A stretch of 64,000 nt of DNA from Utricularia gibba (Eukaryota; Streptophyta; Magnoliopsida; Lamiales; Lentibulariaceae): the NCBI GenBank assembly GCA_002189035.1, contig CM007992.1, positions 3,720,001 through 3,784,000 on the forward strand. Reading direction: 5' to 3'. Under the pieces are notes generated by a model. The model was not told the DNA's origin, made no database searches, and saw only the letters and a list, made by a program, of their open reading frames with translations. Both the position numbers and the translations under genes were made by a program. Below are positions 44,785 through 55,716 of this stretch, piece after piece; the stretch's first letter is position 1, and each line of letters begins with the position of its first letter.

Positions 44785-47700
44785 GTTAGTACGTGGATAC
44801 TCTACCCGATACGGGATACGTTTAATTATAAAGTATAATATTTGAGGATACATCAAATATTATTATTATTATTGTGTAATCAATTTTTTATTAAACATAA
44901 AATGATATATAATAAGATACAAAAACATATTAAACTAAAAATGACATATAATAAGATACAAGAGCTTGTAGAAAATAAAACCAAAGGATTGCTTTTATAA
45001 TCAAGCATCTTTTTCTAATATTAGCATACATAATAAGTAAACTTAAAAAAATCATTGAGTTAACTTAATATCACTAATTAACATCATCAAATTCAGACTG
45101 CAACATATCATCAAGTGCACTAATTTCTAAATCCCAATCAATGTCATCCAAGTTAATATTGGGTGCCTAACGAGTAGCATCACCTTCATCTTCAAGATAT
45201 TTAACCATTTCATAATCAACATCCCGATATTTTGTCTCACCTTCAGTATACTCAGGAGAAGTTCTTGAAAGCACACAAAGATTAGTATGCACATATACTA
45301 ATTTTTCTGCACGTTCAGGAGCTAAAGAACCTCTCTTTGGAGAATGTATAAAATCATATGTACTCCAATTTCTTTCACAATTTGAAGATGAAGAGACTTG
45401 CCCAATGAGCTTTTTAGCAAAGATTTGAAGATGAGGTGTTGTTGCCCCATAAGCTATCCACCATTCTAATGGCTTCATTTTAGATCTGCAAAGCATACTA
45501 TTTTTATCTTCAAATGCACCCAACATTCTTATATACCTTGAAATTTCTGTCATCACAATTGTTCGATCATCTTCATCATGAAAACAAAATTCTACCCATT
45601 GATTTCTCAAACATAGAAGTTCACCATCAACATCAAGTGGAAGTTGATTTGGATGTTCTCGACGCCATTATAATGTTGTACACCTATACAAAAATATTAA
45701 CATAAAAACATAAAGTAATTTAAATCAAATTATATATATAGAAATAAAATATACATACCTTGAATTCAAAGTATGAGCAATGACATGCAAAGGAGTCAAG
45801 TTTTGTTGTCTTCTTGCTAATACAATCCCATGCAAAACACTACAAAAGTAACATTCCATATGTTCTGGAATTTTCTTGTATGTATAAATAACATTTTTCA
45901 CATTCAATATCAAAATATTCCACATATCATAAACCAAATGTAAGGAAGGTCGATCAGTATCACACTTCCTAATCATACAATGTATAAGTTCAGTGAAAGC
46001 CAGAATAAAATCAATCGAATCCCATAACTCATCATTCAATACTTTTGCTTTGATAATAGCAGCCATTTGGACATTATCTGACCGATAAGAAGACCACTCA
46101 GAACAAGTCACCAAATTAGACAACTCCATCTTCAATTTTTTGAACCTTTCTAGCATAATACAATGAGATGCAAAACGAGTATCTGTGATTTTCAGTAGTG
46201 CTAAAGAAGAGTACATCCTAAACATTGATAATCTCATAGAATGGTTTAAAATAAAACTTCTGATAGTTACCACACTACTTAAAGCATCATTAATCAAGAT
46301 CATTTCTTCAAAGTCATCATTCTTTTGAGAAAATATATCTTTCAATGCCAAATTTAATGTGTGATCAACACATGTAGTCCAAAAAACCTGCATAAATAAT
46401 ATATAAATATTCAATGTAAATGATTATAAAGCCTATGGAAATAAAAAAACAAAATGAAATACCTCAGGATATTTCTGTTGAATTATTGAACCAGCTCCTT
46501 TGCAATTGGAAGCATTATCCGTAATGATTTGGACAACATTTGAAGATCCTACTTCTTCAATGACACTTTGCATAAGAGAAGCCACGAAATTAAAACTTTT
46601 TATCTTGCCTTCGCAATTTGTAGCTTTGAGAAAAAATGTTCATGATTGATTTACAACTAAAAAAATTAATAAGAGGGCTTCTACGTGGGTATGACCATCC
46701 ATCACACACTATAGTGACACCTTTTAACTCCCAAGTGTCCTTAATAATTTGAAGTTTTTCTTCAATACTTTTTTTTTCTTCATCTAATAATTTGATTCGT
46801 AAAGAATCCTATTATGGAGGTTTGTAACCTACAAAATACACAAAGTTTTAGTAGAAATTAAATTATATGAATAAATAAAAAGCATTCAAAGAATTAAAAT
46901 ACAAACCTGAAATGTTTAATTTACATGCTAATTGATATGATTTCTTAAAATGAGGATTTCGAGCAAGCATGAAAGGAATTCCAGCAGAATAAAACATTTT
47001 TGCAATTTCTTGATCTAATTCTTTTTTAGCCCTTTCATTGTAAATAGTGTCCAATGTTTGTTGGCCATCACTTTTTTTCCTTTTTCCAACAAATCTTTAC
47101 GTAGAGTCCATATCCATAGAGGAGCTGTCACATTTTGATTGCAATGAACTGATAACTTTTCCTTTATTTCTAAGTCTTCTTTCCTCTGCTTCCTTTTCCA
47201 AATTAAGCAACATAGCACGGTCTGATCTTGTTATAGTTTCACAAGCCTGTATCCCTTTCCCAATTAATCCTAACGAATGTCCCTTCACTCTGAAATATGA
47301 TCCCTTATAAGTAAAATCACAATATGAACATATAAATTCAACATTGCCACCTGTTTCTCCAATCCTTCTAACTTTTGAAACATAATTCCATAATGGCCAT
47401 ATATCTTCAGTTGCATTGCTTTCACTTGTGTTTTCCATTTTCGAATTTCAAGTATCAAGAATCTAAAATAAACATTAGTCAAGTCAATACAAATAATCAT
47501 TACGAATATATAATCAAAGTATCATTCTTCTAATCAACAAGATTGTAAAAACTCACCGTCTTAAGTATTCGCCATAGTAAACTCGTCGACTTGTCTTGAG
47601 TTGCAAAAGTATAGACTGCAAATTAATCTCAAAGTGAGAAAGAATCTCTTGAATTGCAAAGATGAGCCGTCGGCCGTCGGGTAAATTGGAGTTGCAAAGA

Positions 47701-47843
47701 GGTAGGGCAAAGTCAATTAGTATTAATTAAAATGTTTTTAGATATATAATAAAAAATAAACTTAATAAATTATGTATTTTAATATTAATGTATTAAATAA
47801 TATTAATTTCTGCACTCTTGTACCGTCCTATTCACGTACTAAC
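44785..47843 (-). mobile_element. Degenerate hAT-superfamily DNA transposon
   Basis: A 3.06-kb element bounded by a 15-bp imperfect terminal inverted repeat: GTTAGTACGTGGATA at 44785-44799 and its complement (14 of 15 matching) at 47829-47843. Inside is a minus-strand transposase with BED finger and hAT dimerisation domain. No clear 8-bp target-site duplication could be matched, so the exact ends are provisional. AT content is much higher than in the host genes. Confidence 0.75.
45167..47438 (-). pseudogene. hAT transposase pseudogene
   Basis: Read right to left: a BED-type zinc finger (FICSYCDFTYKGSYFRVKGH) near the N-terminus; a middle domain of DUF659 type (VCDGWSYPRRSPLIN, VVQIITDNASNCKGAGS); then FWTTCVDHTLNLALKDIFSQ, LKITDTRFASHCIMLERFKK and the C-terminal hAT dimerisation motif (PLEWWIAYGATTPHLQIFAK, SSSNCERNWSTYDFIHS). 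It is inactive: an in-frame TAA at 47097-47099 interrupts the N-terminal part, two consecutive stops follow KPP near 46812, and there is a frameshift plus TGA around 46640-46690. Introns split the remainder. It cannot give full-length transposase. Confidence 0.88.
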
Positions 47844-47976
47844 TATGTAGGAGGTGTCGGACACTCAATTTTTCTAAAATTGTGTCTAGTTAGTTGCCGT
47901 GATATATGCATCTTTTATGATTACATTTCGGATTATTCGTTTGCAGCAAATGACGAATGGAGGCCCATGGGCTGAG

Positions 47977-48652
47977 TTGGTGATATACATCTTTTTGCAT
48001 TTTTTGTTTGCAAAATACATCTTCTTGTATTAGGTTAGTAAAATACATAATTTTACTAAATCGACTGCGATTGCTGTTGACTCCGTCGCATTTGGAATGA
48101 AGTCCGCCAAGTTCATCGTCATTCACCCGCCGGTCCAGAAATCTGGCCCCACCATTGCCGCCTAGCACCACGCGGTGCTGAAGGTTATCATCTTCTTCGG
48201 CCAGGCTTTATGTTTAAGCCAGACCTGCGACGTCCGTCATACGAGATGATTCGTCGCTTCATGGATCTGTTGCCCATGCCCTTTTATACTATGCGTCGTA
48301 GAATTTCACCGCTGTCAGTAGCCGTATGTCTGCTTCGGAAGTGAGGTACACCGCCGAAGTTCTCCGGCGACGCCCGCCGCCGTGCAATCTATTGGTTTTT
48401 GGGATGACCCACGAAATGTTCCTGTGGAGTTCTCTCAACTTTGGGGGCCGTAGAGGCACCCGTCAGTCGAAGTCTACGGTGTGCATTACTTCACGAAAGT
48501 GAGCCAACTCCGAGATTTGATTCAGTATTACAAGGCGGAGATCAGCGGCGAGTGTCGACCGGTGCAATTAATGTAAAATGATGTATTTTCCTAACTCAAT
48601 ACAAAAGGATGTATTTTGCAAATAAAAAATACATAAAGATGTATTTCACTAA
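47977..48652. mobile_element. Non-autonomous inverted-repeat element with GC-rich cargo (Pack-MULE-like)
   Basis: A 676-bp element with 80-bp terminal inverted repeats (47977-48056 and 48573-48652), aligning without gaps at about 68 of 80 positions. The arms are AT-rich, with repeated AAATACATC words. The 516-bp interior is GC-richer and reads like protein in places (FWDDPRNVPVEFSQLWGP then, after a TAG, VEVYGVHYFTKVSQLRDLIQ), as if a host gene fragment was captured. CCCATGGG occurs just outside both ends (47964-47971 and 48667-48674) and could be a target duplication, but the outer borders do not fit it exactly. Assignment to Mutator-like elements is inference from TIR length and cargo. Confidence 0.7.
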
Positions 48653-51433
48653 TTTTTTCGAGTCGTCCCATGGGGTGGCTGCTTTCGGATAACTGGGAGC
48701 GGAATAGATGCAGTGCACTGCTGAGCTGAGCTGAGCGCACATCTCATCTCATTGTTACTTACGCAATTGGTCTTCTGTTGTCGGAAGCCCTGGGATACTC
48801 TGCTCCCTGTCAGAAGGCGAGTTGAGGCGTCGACTGGTCTCCATCACCGCTTGAATGCGAGGGTCCCACCTGCCGCAGGCGACCTTTCAAACCCGCCTCG
48901 GCTACCCAATTGCAAAACAATTCAAGAATGGCTGAAACGATTACTTAATTCATTCGCGTTCCGTTGGATTTATGAAACTTAGCCCTTGTTTAATATGAGG
49001 TTATGAGGTTGGTTTATGATAGGTTTACGTAAATTGTATTGTTTTGTATATATGTATAATTATATTTTATATATGAGTATAATAATTATTATATACATAT
49101 AATAACTTCATATATGATTATATGTATACTCATGAGGAATATAGTTATTTTTATATACATATATTTAAATTTAGCTAAATCCAAATAATTTAAATCTATT
49201 AATACTTAAAATACATGAAGTAAATAAGACCTTACATGTATTCAAATAAACATTATTTACTAAAAATATATAAATTTTAAAAAATAAAATTATATAATAA
49301 AAAATAATTTAAATTTAAATTATTAAGAATAAAGTGATAAATCAATATGTAAATATTTAAATATCAGATCAATCAGTCTTTAAAAGATAAATCTAATATC
49401 GAAAATATTAAGACTTATATTAATGAATAATATAACTATAATCTCAATGAAAAAAAAAGATAATCCATACAACAACTAATGAAATAAAATATAATTATAA
49501 TTATAAATTTAATAAGATTATTAAATAATATATGCATATTTCTTGCATTGAAAATTTTTCTTTTTAATAATAATTTATTGGATGAACGCGTACGTGTATC
49601 TAATACATGACTAGTAGAATGCATATATTATAGTAGTTGCAGAATAAAGAAGAGAATTTAAAAAATACATTGCAGTCTTAGGAAGCCTGCAAAAAATGAT
49701 CCATTTATGAATTCATTAATATGAGGAGGAAACCGCCGAGGGGCCCAACCGTGTGACGCCAGTAGCGTTGTCAGCTTCCTTGCGACGCGTGGCTACATCA
49801 CAATGGAGTTCTGTTGAACGATTTCTATTGTAAAAAAATTACAAGTATTGTTTTTTTTTTTTACAAAAACATATAAGGTTTAGTTTCAAAAGAAGTTCTT
49901 ATTGTAAATTTGACACCATTAAAAAATTGCAAATGGAAATGCAAATGAGGCCAGTGATTCCGAACTGTAGGTGTGCCACTCCAGTCCAGTCGAGGGATGG
50001 ACTATGTAAATTTATAAAAGAAGCAATAATGAGACATGGTATAGAAGCGAAAAAGGCGGGGTCCCATCCACCATCCATCCATCATCGGAATCGGAATCGG
50101 ATCCCCGTATTTTTTTAATCTAAGGAGCTCGTTGTTTATGGGCACCCGGATCCCCATCCAACGGAATAAAATAAACCGCCGCAGCAGTCCACGACTCATA
50201 TCAAAACAAGAAAGAAAGAAAGAAGCTAATCTCCTTTCACTAATCTAACCTATTCTGTGTGCCTTAGGGTCCCCAGTTCATTAATGGATGACGTCCCTGT
50301 GTCTGCTCAACTGGCTGTGTGACGGATTAGGCCAGGGCGGCTCCGTGGAGGTTTTACCATACCATTGTCAGAAGGGCTCTGTTGGTGTTTTACCCCACCT
50401 ATAACAAGTTTTTGGAATTTACCCTATCAATTTACCTTATTACTATTCTTTTTTAAAGAATTTCAAAATCTAATAATAAGAATAATAAAATCTGATGCAT
50501 TGTTTAGATACATATAAACTATTTTATTTATCAAAAACTGAAAATAGATTTCAATATTTTTTCATTATACAACTTAATTGATTGAAATACATAAATTATT
50601 TATAAACAAAATAGAAATATATATTATATGTAGTATGAAATATTGATTCTATATGAAGAATTTATATTTTTCAAAATTTTAAGTAAATGAAATGCATAAA
50701 TAAGAATTTTAAAGTTGGGGGGTATTCACCCTATTTCCCGTTGGCGCTCTTGTAGGAGGAAGCCGTATGGGCATCGCGCACACTGTGTTGTGCAGTGATC
50801 TGGGGGTTCATTCACCACTCGACCGACCCTTTTCCCAACCAAGGAGGAAATCAACGGCTTTGATTTCTCCTGAGCTCTGTGTTCGCAGCCCCCCTGATCT
50901 CTTCTGCGTTTTTTCTCGCAAGTTGGTCCTGGTGCATTGCATTGCATGCTTAGGGTCAGACCAGTACTGTGCGATGAATACCAAGAAAAAACAACAGTCT
51001 AATGTTCCGCTTATTTGGTCCAAGCAGCCTCAATCATTGCCGCGGCGTTTCTTATTTGTGTTGATCACCATGATTTTCTGGGGTCCATGCTTTGGGAAAG
51101 AAGAAACACGATCCTCCTCATGAATCCCAATCGTAACCACGTCACCCCTACTCATGTGATCGCAAATGGGTGGTTACCAAACGCTAGTCCATTTTCACGA
51201 TGCTTGATCCGACACTTTCCTGCGTATCCACATCCATCATTCTTGTAAACTTGTTTATCAGTTATCAGTGTGGTGAGATCTGAATTGCAATTTATGGCCA
51301 ATGGCACCACCGCTTTTCTATAACTTGAACAGGAGAGGGTGGTCGTTATGATTAGGGGGATAAACTGGAGGGGAGGATCGATTGATTGATTGATTGATTG
51401 ATGCACGTGAAACAAAGACAGCAGTCCTAAGGC
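48653..51433. other. Gene-poor AT-rich interval (2.8 kb)
   Basis: No supported gene. 48980-49720 is almost pure AT with many TATATA/ATAATT words. 50384-50730 is an AT-rich block with weakly complementary ends (GGTGTTTTACCCC and GGGGGGTATTCACC) that might be an old MITE. 50740-51430 is mixed and probably includes the 3' UTR of the ERF gene. Open frames up to 118 codons (50767-51123) have no recognisable domain. Confidence 0.5.
51380..51402. repeat. (ATTG)n microsatellite
   Basis: Five to six perfect tetranucleotide units about 30 bases beyond the stop of the minus-strand ERF gene, probably in its 3' UTR. Confidence 0.85.
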
Positions 51434-51969
51434 TTAAAGGAAAAAGCTCCATGGATAAACCGACGCGGGATCCGGACTCGGACTTAGCTCCAGAAACGCC
51501 TCCAGCTGCGAAAGAGTTTCCTTCATTGACTCCTCCTCCACGGCTTCTTCAGCAGCTGGAGCCATTCCACCACTTGTTGGCTGAAACACTTGGCCTGGGA
51601 AATTGAGCTTCGCCTTCTGTCCTCGGATCCTCTTCGCCGCTCGGTCATACGCTTGAGCCGCTTCAATCTCCAAGTCGAAGGTTCCGAGCCAAAGCCTGCC
51701 ACCCTTTTCAGGGTCCCGGATCTCTGCTGCCCATTTACCAGAAGCTCTTCGTCTCACGCCTCTGTACAGGGAATGCCTTGCCCTCTGCGTCTTCTTCTTG
51801 CCCTTAGCAACAAAATCTAAGAAACAACATGTGGGCCGGCTCACTCAATGGCTAAACTAAACCTACAAGTTGAGGAAGCATGAATTAGAAAGCTGAACGA
51901 CCTACCTTCGGGGAAAACAGTGGAGGAGTCTGTTAGAGGAACTCCGTAGTCCGCCGAGTCTCCGCACAT
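51434..51969 (-). CDS. AP2/ERF transcription factor with Met-Cys N-terminus
   Basis: A 148-residue ERF in two exons (51969-51906 and 51816-51434). Exon 1 codes [20 protein letters not shown], so the mature N-terminus would expose Cys2. That is the arrangement of group VII ERFs, whose MCGG start is an oxygen-sensing N-degron; here it is MCGD. The single AP2 domain begins [20 protein letters not shown] and continues [20 protein letters not shown] to GQKAKLNFP. The strongly conserved Pro-Trp before GKW is replaced by Ala-Ser. The acidic/Leu C-terminus ([18 protein letters not shown]) could be an activation segment. The intron after an N-terminal exon also fits group VII. A start inside exon 2 (MSRPTCC) would be the alternative but reads through the acceptor. 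Confidence 0.85.
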
Positions 51970-53029
51970 TCTGGCTGGCCTAAGAGAGTAGGAGAAGAGC
52001 TCAAGAGTTGGAGATGGTTTTATGGAGGAAAGGGAGAGAGAATGTTGCTGTTATGTCCCAGAGCGAGTTTATGATAGGTGTCGTGGTGGGAACCTTTAGC
52101 TTAGGGGTAACTTGCCCCCGTGCAACTTGCAACAGCCAACGCTTCCCCCTCTCCGCGAGCCACTCAAACTCTTCCAAATCTGCACAGATTCGATCTGGCA
52201 TCCCAGCTGCTTAGTCCCTCTCACATGGGGTGCGATGGCAACGGTCGCTTCCTTGAATGAAGCGACGATGATCCATCGGTTGCTGGAGCTGGATTATTCG
52301 ACCTATTAACTTTCGCAGTAAACTAACCCTTGGGTTGGAGAGCCAGAGACAGCGACATGCTTTTATACATTTGCGCGGCGCGTCGTCCGTAGCAAGTGCC
52401 CAAATTGACCACATGAAAACAAGAGCAAAGCTGAATGAATAGACTGGGGGTTCGTTTGGAGATGAGCAGAGAACTCGTCGGTTTATCCGTACAGTACTGC
52501 CGATTTCCGGTTTCATGTCGGACATGCAACCAAGGCGATCGAGCTGGAAGATCATCTGCATACACGAATTCCGCGGCGGATATTTCGATATTTTTTTCAA
52601 AATAATATAAACAACAGAAATCTATGGACCAAATACGTGATGCAGACGGGTCAGTAGTTTCGGCCCGTACTGACTGGGCCTTGCCCGTGGCCCGGCCAAA
52701 TATATACGTCATCATCTACGGTGACGGCCCAGCGACGCCGAGAGTCGTCGTCGACGGCGTGACGGATCGAGTCCCGGTGGTGACTCCATTGGTTCGCTCT
52801 AATTGCCTTTAAGCGTTTTCGAAATATCGAACCTACAACTACCATTTCCGCACACGTGTCCGAAAATGGCAAGTAGTAGCTCTCGAACCAATGAGCTGAC
52901 TGTATAGCACGAATCCTGGGTTGTACGGATTCATCATTAGCCCTTGATACGACGACTCGCCACCGGGCCAAGCAGCGAGTCTAAAGGCAAATCTGTAGCT
53001 ACCCCAAGCTTTCCCTTCCGGATCCGGCG
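51970..53029. other. Divergent promoter region between ERF and SWEET genes
   Basis: A 1.06-kb head-to-head interval. Several overlapping 100-130-codon frames on the minus strand (52211-52971) were examined and show no domain or family resemblance. The GC-richer part (52640-52800) has CCG/GACG words but no assigned element. Confidence 0.45.
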
Positions 53030-54114
53030 ATGGGGATCAGTGTTATCGTCGGAGTGCTGGGTAAGTCGATTTCTTCCGCAAATTCCATTCTTCTTCTCAA
53101 TCTTCATCTCCCTTTCGTTTCAGGCAACATCGTGGCAGCACTGCTGTTCCTTGCTCCTCTGTGAGCTTCTTTCTCCGCCAGGCTCCGAGTACCTTTTCCC
53201 TATGCCACCCCTCACCCAACTTATTGATGCTGTGGATTTATTCTTTCGTAGGTCAACGTTTTGGAGAATAATCAAGAACAGATCCACAGAGGAATTCGAG
53301 AGCATCCCCTACGTGGTTCTACTGTTGAATGCTTCTCTTTGGACGTATTATGGGTCAATCAAGCCTGACGTGCTTCTCGTGACCATCAATGGCTTTGGGT
53401 CTCTGTTGATGGTCGTGTATCTCTCTATCTTCCTCACTTTCGCCCCTCGGAAAAACAAGGTAAATTTGGGTTTTCCCTGTTTGAACAGCTTATGCTGCTT
53501 GAACAAGGTAAATCTCGGAAAAACCGAGATTTGAGATTTTTCGGCGGCGGTTGCAGATTCGGACCGCGGCGCTGGTAGCTGTGGTTAATGTGGGTGTTCT
53601 AGTGGGGGGATTGTGGGGACGAGATTAACGATGCCGAAACGGGCACAAGTCAACACCATTGGCCTCCTCTGTGACTGCGTCACAGTTGTTTCATTTGCTT
53701 CCCCGTTGGCGGCCATAGTAAGCTCCTTTAAACCATTGCCCCCCTCTGTGAAAAAAAAAAGCTCCTCCGAACCTCATCTGATTTTAACATGAATACTCAG
53801 AAAACAGTAGTGACCACAAGGAGCGTTGAATTCATGCCATTCTGGCTGACATTCTTCTACTTCCTGGTGGGAATGACTTGGAGTACTTACGCCCTTTTGG
53901 TGAATGATCTCTTCATTTTGGTGAGGCCATGACGCCTGATGATATGAATATCCTATTCAAGGGACATATTAAGAAATGCTCCTGGCCTTTGCAGATCCCG
54001 AATAGCGCAGGGTTGTTGCTGGGAGTGATTCAGTTAGTGCTGTATGCTTGGTACAGCAGATGTCCAGCTCCCCTTGAAGGAAATGAACCTCTTGTTCACT
54101 CTGATGATGCCTGA
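53030..54114 (+). CDS. SWEET sugar transporter, frame broken by 1-base deletion
   Basis: A seven-helix sugar uniporter (MtN3/saliva family) in six exons (53030-53060, 53124-53160, 53252-53459, 53557-53717, 53801-53920, 53995-54114); 225 residues if the frame were whole. The first MtN3 repeat reads APLSTFWRIIKNRSTEEFES with PYVVLLLNASLWTYYGSIKP. The second holds KTVVTTRSVEFMPFWLTFFY, TWSTYALLVNDLFI and IPNSAGLLLGVIQLVLYAWY, so both 3-helix bundles are present. In exon 4 the G run at 53604-53609 has six bases; seven are needed to keep frame, and translation instead stops at 53626-53628. Exon 4 length (161) is one short of a multiple of three. Resemblance is to vacuolar-type SWEET16/17 or clade III; unresolved. 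Confidence 0.83.
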
Positions 54115-54666
54115 TAGCGTGTACCAGCGAGAGTTCAATTTGAATCCATGTGTTGGAGTGTGATGCTTTTGCCACCACAATTTTCATGGGTGGTGGCATT
54201 TGTTGAAATACTTGTACTAAGCACTTGCTTCTTTGGATGCTTTTGACAAGGGATTAGTTGTTAATTCAAGGTGATTCGTTTGTATTTATTATTTTATGCA
54301 GGAGGTGGTTCTGGAACGAGAGTTTTCGGTTCATTAAATGGCTGTCTGCCTGCCTCCTTAGGCAGTAGGCGCAACGCGCAATGCGTGTGGGTGAAATGAC
54401 AAATGACAAGTGTACCGTTACCGAGACCAGTTCTTGAATGATGTGTTGATAGAATGGATGCGCACGTCGTCTTCTTGGAAATTTTTGTTGATTTTCATTA
54501 ATGTCTTCAACCCCACCTGTTCCGGATCCAAGACAAGCTTTTGTTTTCTTTCCTTTTAATTCTTTCAGCCTTCAAAGAATCCCAAAAGCTCCACCTTTTT
54601 TGGTTGGTCCGGGTCGCGGTTTTCAGCAGCTTTGCTTCATCTGTGTTCTGGGGTTTTGTGTTGAAA
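54115..54666. other. Intergenic / leader of the CxxHP gene
   Basis: SWEET 3' UTR followed by promoter and leader of the next gene. The open frame of that gene extends upstream to 54541, but the added 42 residues are rich in Phe/Ser/Leu and look like translated leader. No separate gene. Confidence 0.45.
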
Positions 54667-55716
54667 ATGGTGATGGAAGTAGTTCATGAAGAAACGGGGG
54701 AAGGAAGCATGCTGCAGTGTGCTAGCCACCCCTACAAGAACAGTTCCCCTGGTGGGATCTGCGCATTTTGCCTTCAAGAGAAGTTGGGGAAGCTCGTTTC
54801 TTCTTCGTTCCCACTTGCTGTTTTCCCTCCTCCTCCTCCTTCATCCTCTTCCCCTTCATTTAGATCCGAGGTCGGCGCTCCCATCTCCTCCCACCACAAT
54901 CCTCCTCCATCTGATAGCGGAGGCATCAACAACCGCCGCAGAACGGCGAGGTCAAAACTTCCTTTACGGTTGTCGCGCAAGAAGAAGCGGCCGGAAGAGG
55001 GAGTAATGGTGAGGGGGAGGAATAATTGCTCGGATTCTGCCACATTCGTTTTTATGAGGAGTAAATCTATGGCAGCTCCGGGAAAGGCTCTGCATTTCTT
55101 GGATGAAAACCATAAAAGAGGGTTTTGGTCATTTCTCTACAATCCAAAGGATTCTGGTTTCAAGAAAAGCGACAACCAGTTGAATGATTCTGGTGGGACA
55201 TCCGGTTCCAAGGACAAGAAAACGGCAGAAATGGTGCTGGTGGAGGAGGATGCGAACCCTGGCGAAGTTGCTGTTGATAGAAAGGTATCTAGATCTAAAT
55301 CCATTGGCTGCGGCAGCCGGAGTTTTTCAGGGGATTTCTTTGAGAGAATCTCAACTGGGTTTTCCGATTGCACTCTCCGCCGTGCGCAATCTCACAGAGA
55401 AGGTAAGATGAAAGCCAAACCAGTTCACAGGAACGGTAGGGGTGAGGGTGATGGCCAAGATTGCATCAACGGAAGAGTTAAATGTGGCCGGATTTTTGGT
55501 GGTTTTATGATCAGGTCATCCTCTTCGTCCTCAACGTCTTCCAACTGGGTTTCATCTTCAGCTGAGGATACTACAATTGCAAGGGGAAAGGCAATGACCC
55601 TCCAATCCCATTGGCGTAGCAGGAGCTGGGGATGGAGTCTCCCAAGTTCAATGAGACCTGCAAAGCCACGTCCCAGGAAAACGGACTCTGACTCTTGTAA
55701 TCTCCCTCAAACATAG
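54667..55716 (+). CDS. Plant-specific protein with CxxHP...CxxC N-terminal motif
   Basis: An intronless protein of 349 residues from the chosen start (MVMEVVHEETGEGS). Near the N-terminus it has CASHPYKNSSPGGICAFCLQ, a C-x2-H-P ... C-x2-C arrangement seen in a plant family of poorly known proteins that includes OCTOPUS/DUF740-type members. After a proline run come many Ser/Arg/Lys-rich stretches (RKVSRSKSIGCGSRSFSGDF, SSSSSSTSSNWVSSSAED). It ends RSWGWSLPSSMRPAKPRPRK. Low complexity suggests it is largely disordered. No enzyme or DNA-binding domain was recognised; a scaffold-like or membrane-peripheral role is only a guess. An earlier Met at 54541 is in frame. Confidence 0.75.
   Translation: MVMEVVHEETGEGSMLQCASHPYKNSSPGGICAFCLQEKLGKLVSSSFPLAVFPPPPPSSSSPSFRSEVGAPISSHHNPPPSDSGGINNRRRTARSKLPLRLSRKKKRPEEGVMVRGRNNCSDSATFVFMRSKSMAAPGKALHFLDENHKRGFWSFLYNPKDSGFKKSDNQLNDSGGTSGSKDKKTAEMVLVEEDANPGEVAVDRKVSRSKSIGCGSRSFSGDFFERISTGFSDCTLRRAQSHREGKMKAKPVHRNGRGEGDGQDCINGRVKCGRIFGGFMIRSSSSSSTSSNWVSSSAEDTTIARGKAMTLQSHWRSRSWGWSLPSSMRPAKPRPRKTDSDSCNLPQT

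Noticed and set aside
44785-47843. 8-bp target-site duplication of the hAT element
   Set aside because: Several boundary shifts were tried; left and right flanks never matched over more than a few bases.
50384-50730. MITE with GGTG...TACCCC ends
   Set aside because: Only about 9 of 13 end bases pair and no target duplication was found.
52211-52971. Overlapping minus-strand frames of 106-130 codons
   Set aside because: They overlap each other in different frames, have no domain and lie in the ERF/SWEET promoter interval.
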